Of a stretch of DNA of 51,052 nt, positions 50,986-51,052 are shown piece by piece (position 1 is the first letter of the stretch; each line of letters starts with the position of its first letter). Under the pieces are notes generated by a model. That model worked only from the letters and a program-made list of their open reading frames with translations. It was not told the origin of the DNA and did not search any database. A program made the translations under genes and the position numbers. Source of the DNA: Paenibacillus oryzisoli. Lineage in GTDB: Bacteria; Bacillota; Bacilli; Paenibacillales; NBRC-103111. The stretch lies in contig NZ_LYPB01000038.1 in NCBI RefSeq assembly GCF_001653565.1, positions 1-51,052 of the forward strand, in the 5' to 3' direction.

Positions 50986-51052
50986 ACACTACACTACACT
51001 ACACTACACTACACTACACTACACTACACTACACTACACTACACTACACTAC
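50986..51052. repeat. 5-bp tandem repeat (acact)13+, cut by the window end
   Basis: Thirteen perfect copies from 50986, continuing to the last base. The true length is unknown. The stretch 50836-50985 has no gene or other feature apart from ATTGAGGCA. Confidence 0.93.

Overview
The window looks like a chromosomal segment of an endospore-forming, low-to-medium GC member of the Paenibacillaceae, most likely Paenibacillus or a close relative. The evidence is strong GGAGG-type ribosome binding sites, a Spo0E-family phosphatase, two SLH (S-layer homology) proteins, a LysM/GH18 spore-cortex type hydrolase, a ykoEDC thiamine-precursor transporter under a TPP riboswitch, and many one-component regulators (GntR, MarR, TetR, ROK, Crp/Fnr, PadR, LysR). 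No tRNA, rRNA, phage or IS element is visible. This placement is an inference from gene content.

Layout. 1-2000: Spo0E-like protein and a membrane GGDEF-EAL protein. 2050-5270: TPP riboswitch and ykoEDC. 5300-7200: small Tyr/Pro/His-rich protein and an SLH protein. 7430-9540: GntR regulator and MFS exporter. 9676-13504: SnoaL-like protein, two MarR regulators, an SDR protein and a nitroreductase, with well-defined operator sequences. 13744-15793: psuK-psuG pseudouridine catabolism. 15936-20588: three exported or envelope proteins. 21256-23824: an unusual SDR-alpha/beta-hydrolase fusion and its TetR regulator. 24078-26084: YiaA/YiaB-like protein, a secreted protein and a second SLH protein. 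26814-29483: xylA and its divergent ROK repressor. 29627-35173: membrane protein, short Crp/Fnr-like regulator, flavohemoglobin hmp, and a fusion of a DHODH-like domain to a duplicated membrane domain; a perfect TGTGA-N6-TCACA site lies between the last two. 35576-38970: azoreductase and aguA-aguB-lysE. 39178-45992: chemoreceptor, ANT(6)-like adenylyltransferase, ankyrin protein, PadR-DUF2812 pair, EthD-like and RibD/DHFR-like proteins, glyA. 45972-50372: LysR regulator, MOSC protein with an apparent ATA start, MFS exporter, a membrane-anchored unknown and a DUF1232 protein.

The most striking non-genic signal is a family of intergenic elements with fixed geometry. Three loci (26216-26401, 31319-31504, 50650-50835) each carry four 22-bp units whose starts are exactly 51, 62 and 51 bp apart, 186 bp in total, with the first two units facing the last two in at least two of the copies. 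A half copy with the same 51-bp step lies at 41854-41926. Two further loci (35318-35503 and 21020-21204) have quite different unit sequences but nearly the same spacing (51/61/51 and 51/61/50). Short tandem repeats with unrelated units (5, 6, 8, 9 and 16 bp) lie beside the three full copies, mostly between convergent genes and beyond terminators. I know of no described element with this layout and regard it as the best candidate for something new here.

Several local regulatory circuits can be read from shared operator sequences: TetR (two identical sites, one in a promoter that appears to give a leaderless mRNA), LysR (similar 21-bp sites before glyA and before lysR/MOSC), MarR (three 13-mers at 14-bp spacing), and a Crp/Fnr-type site placed as in class II activated promoters at hmp.
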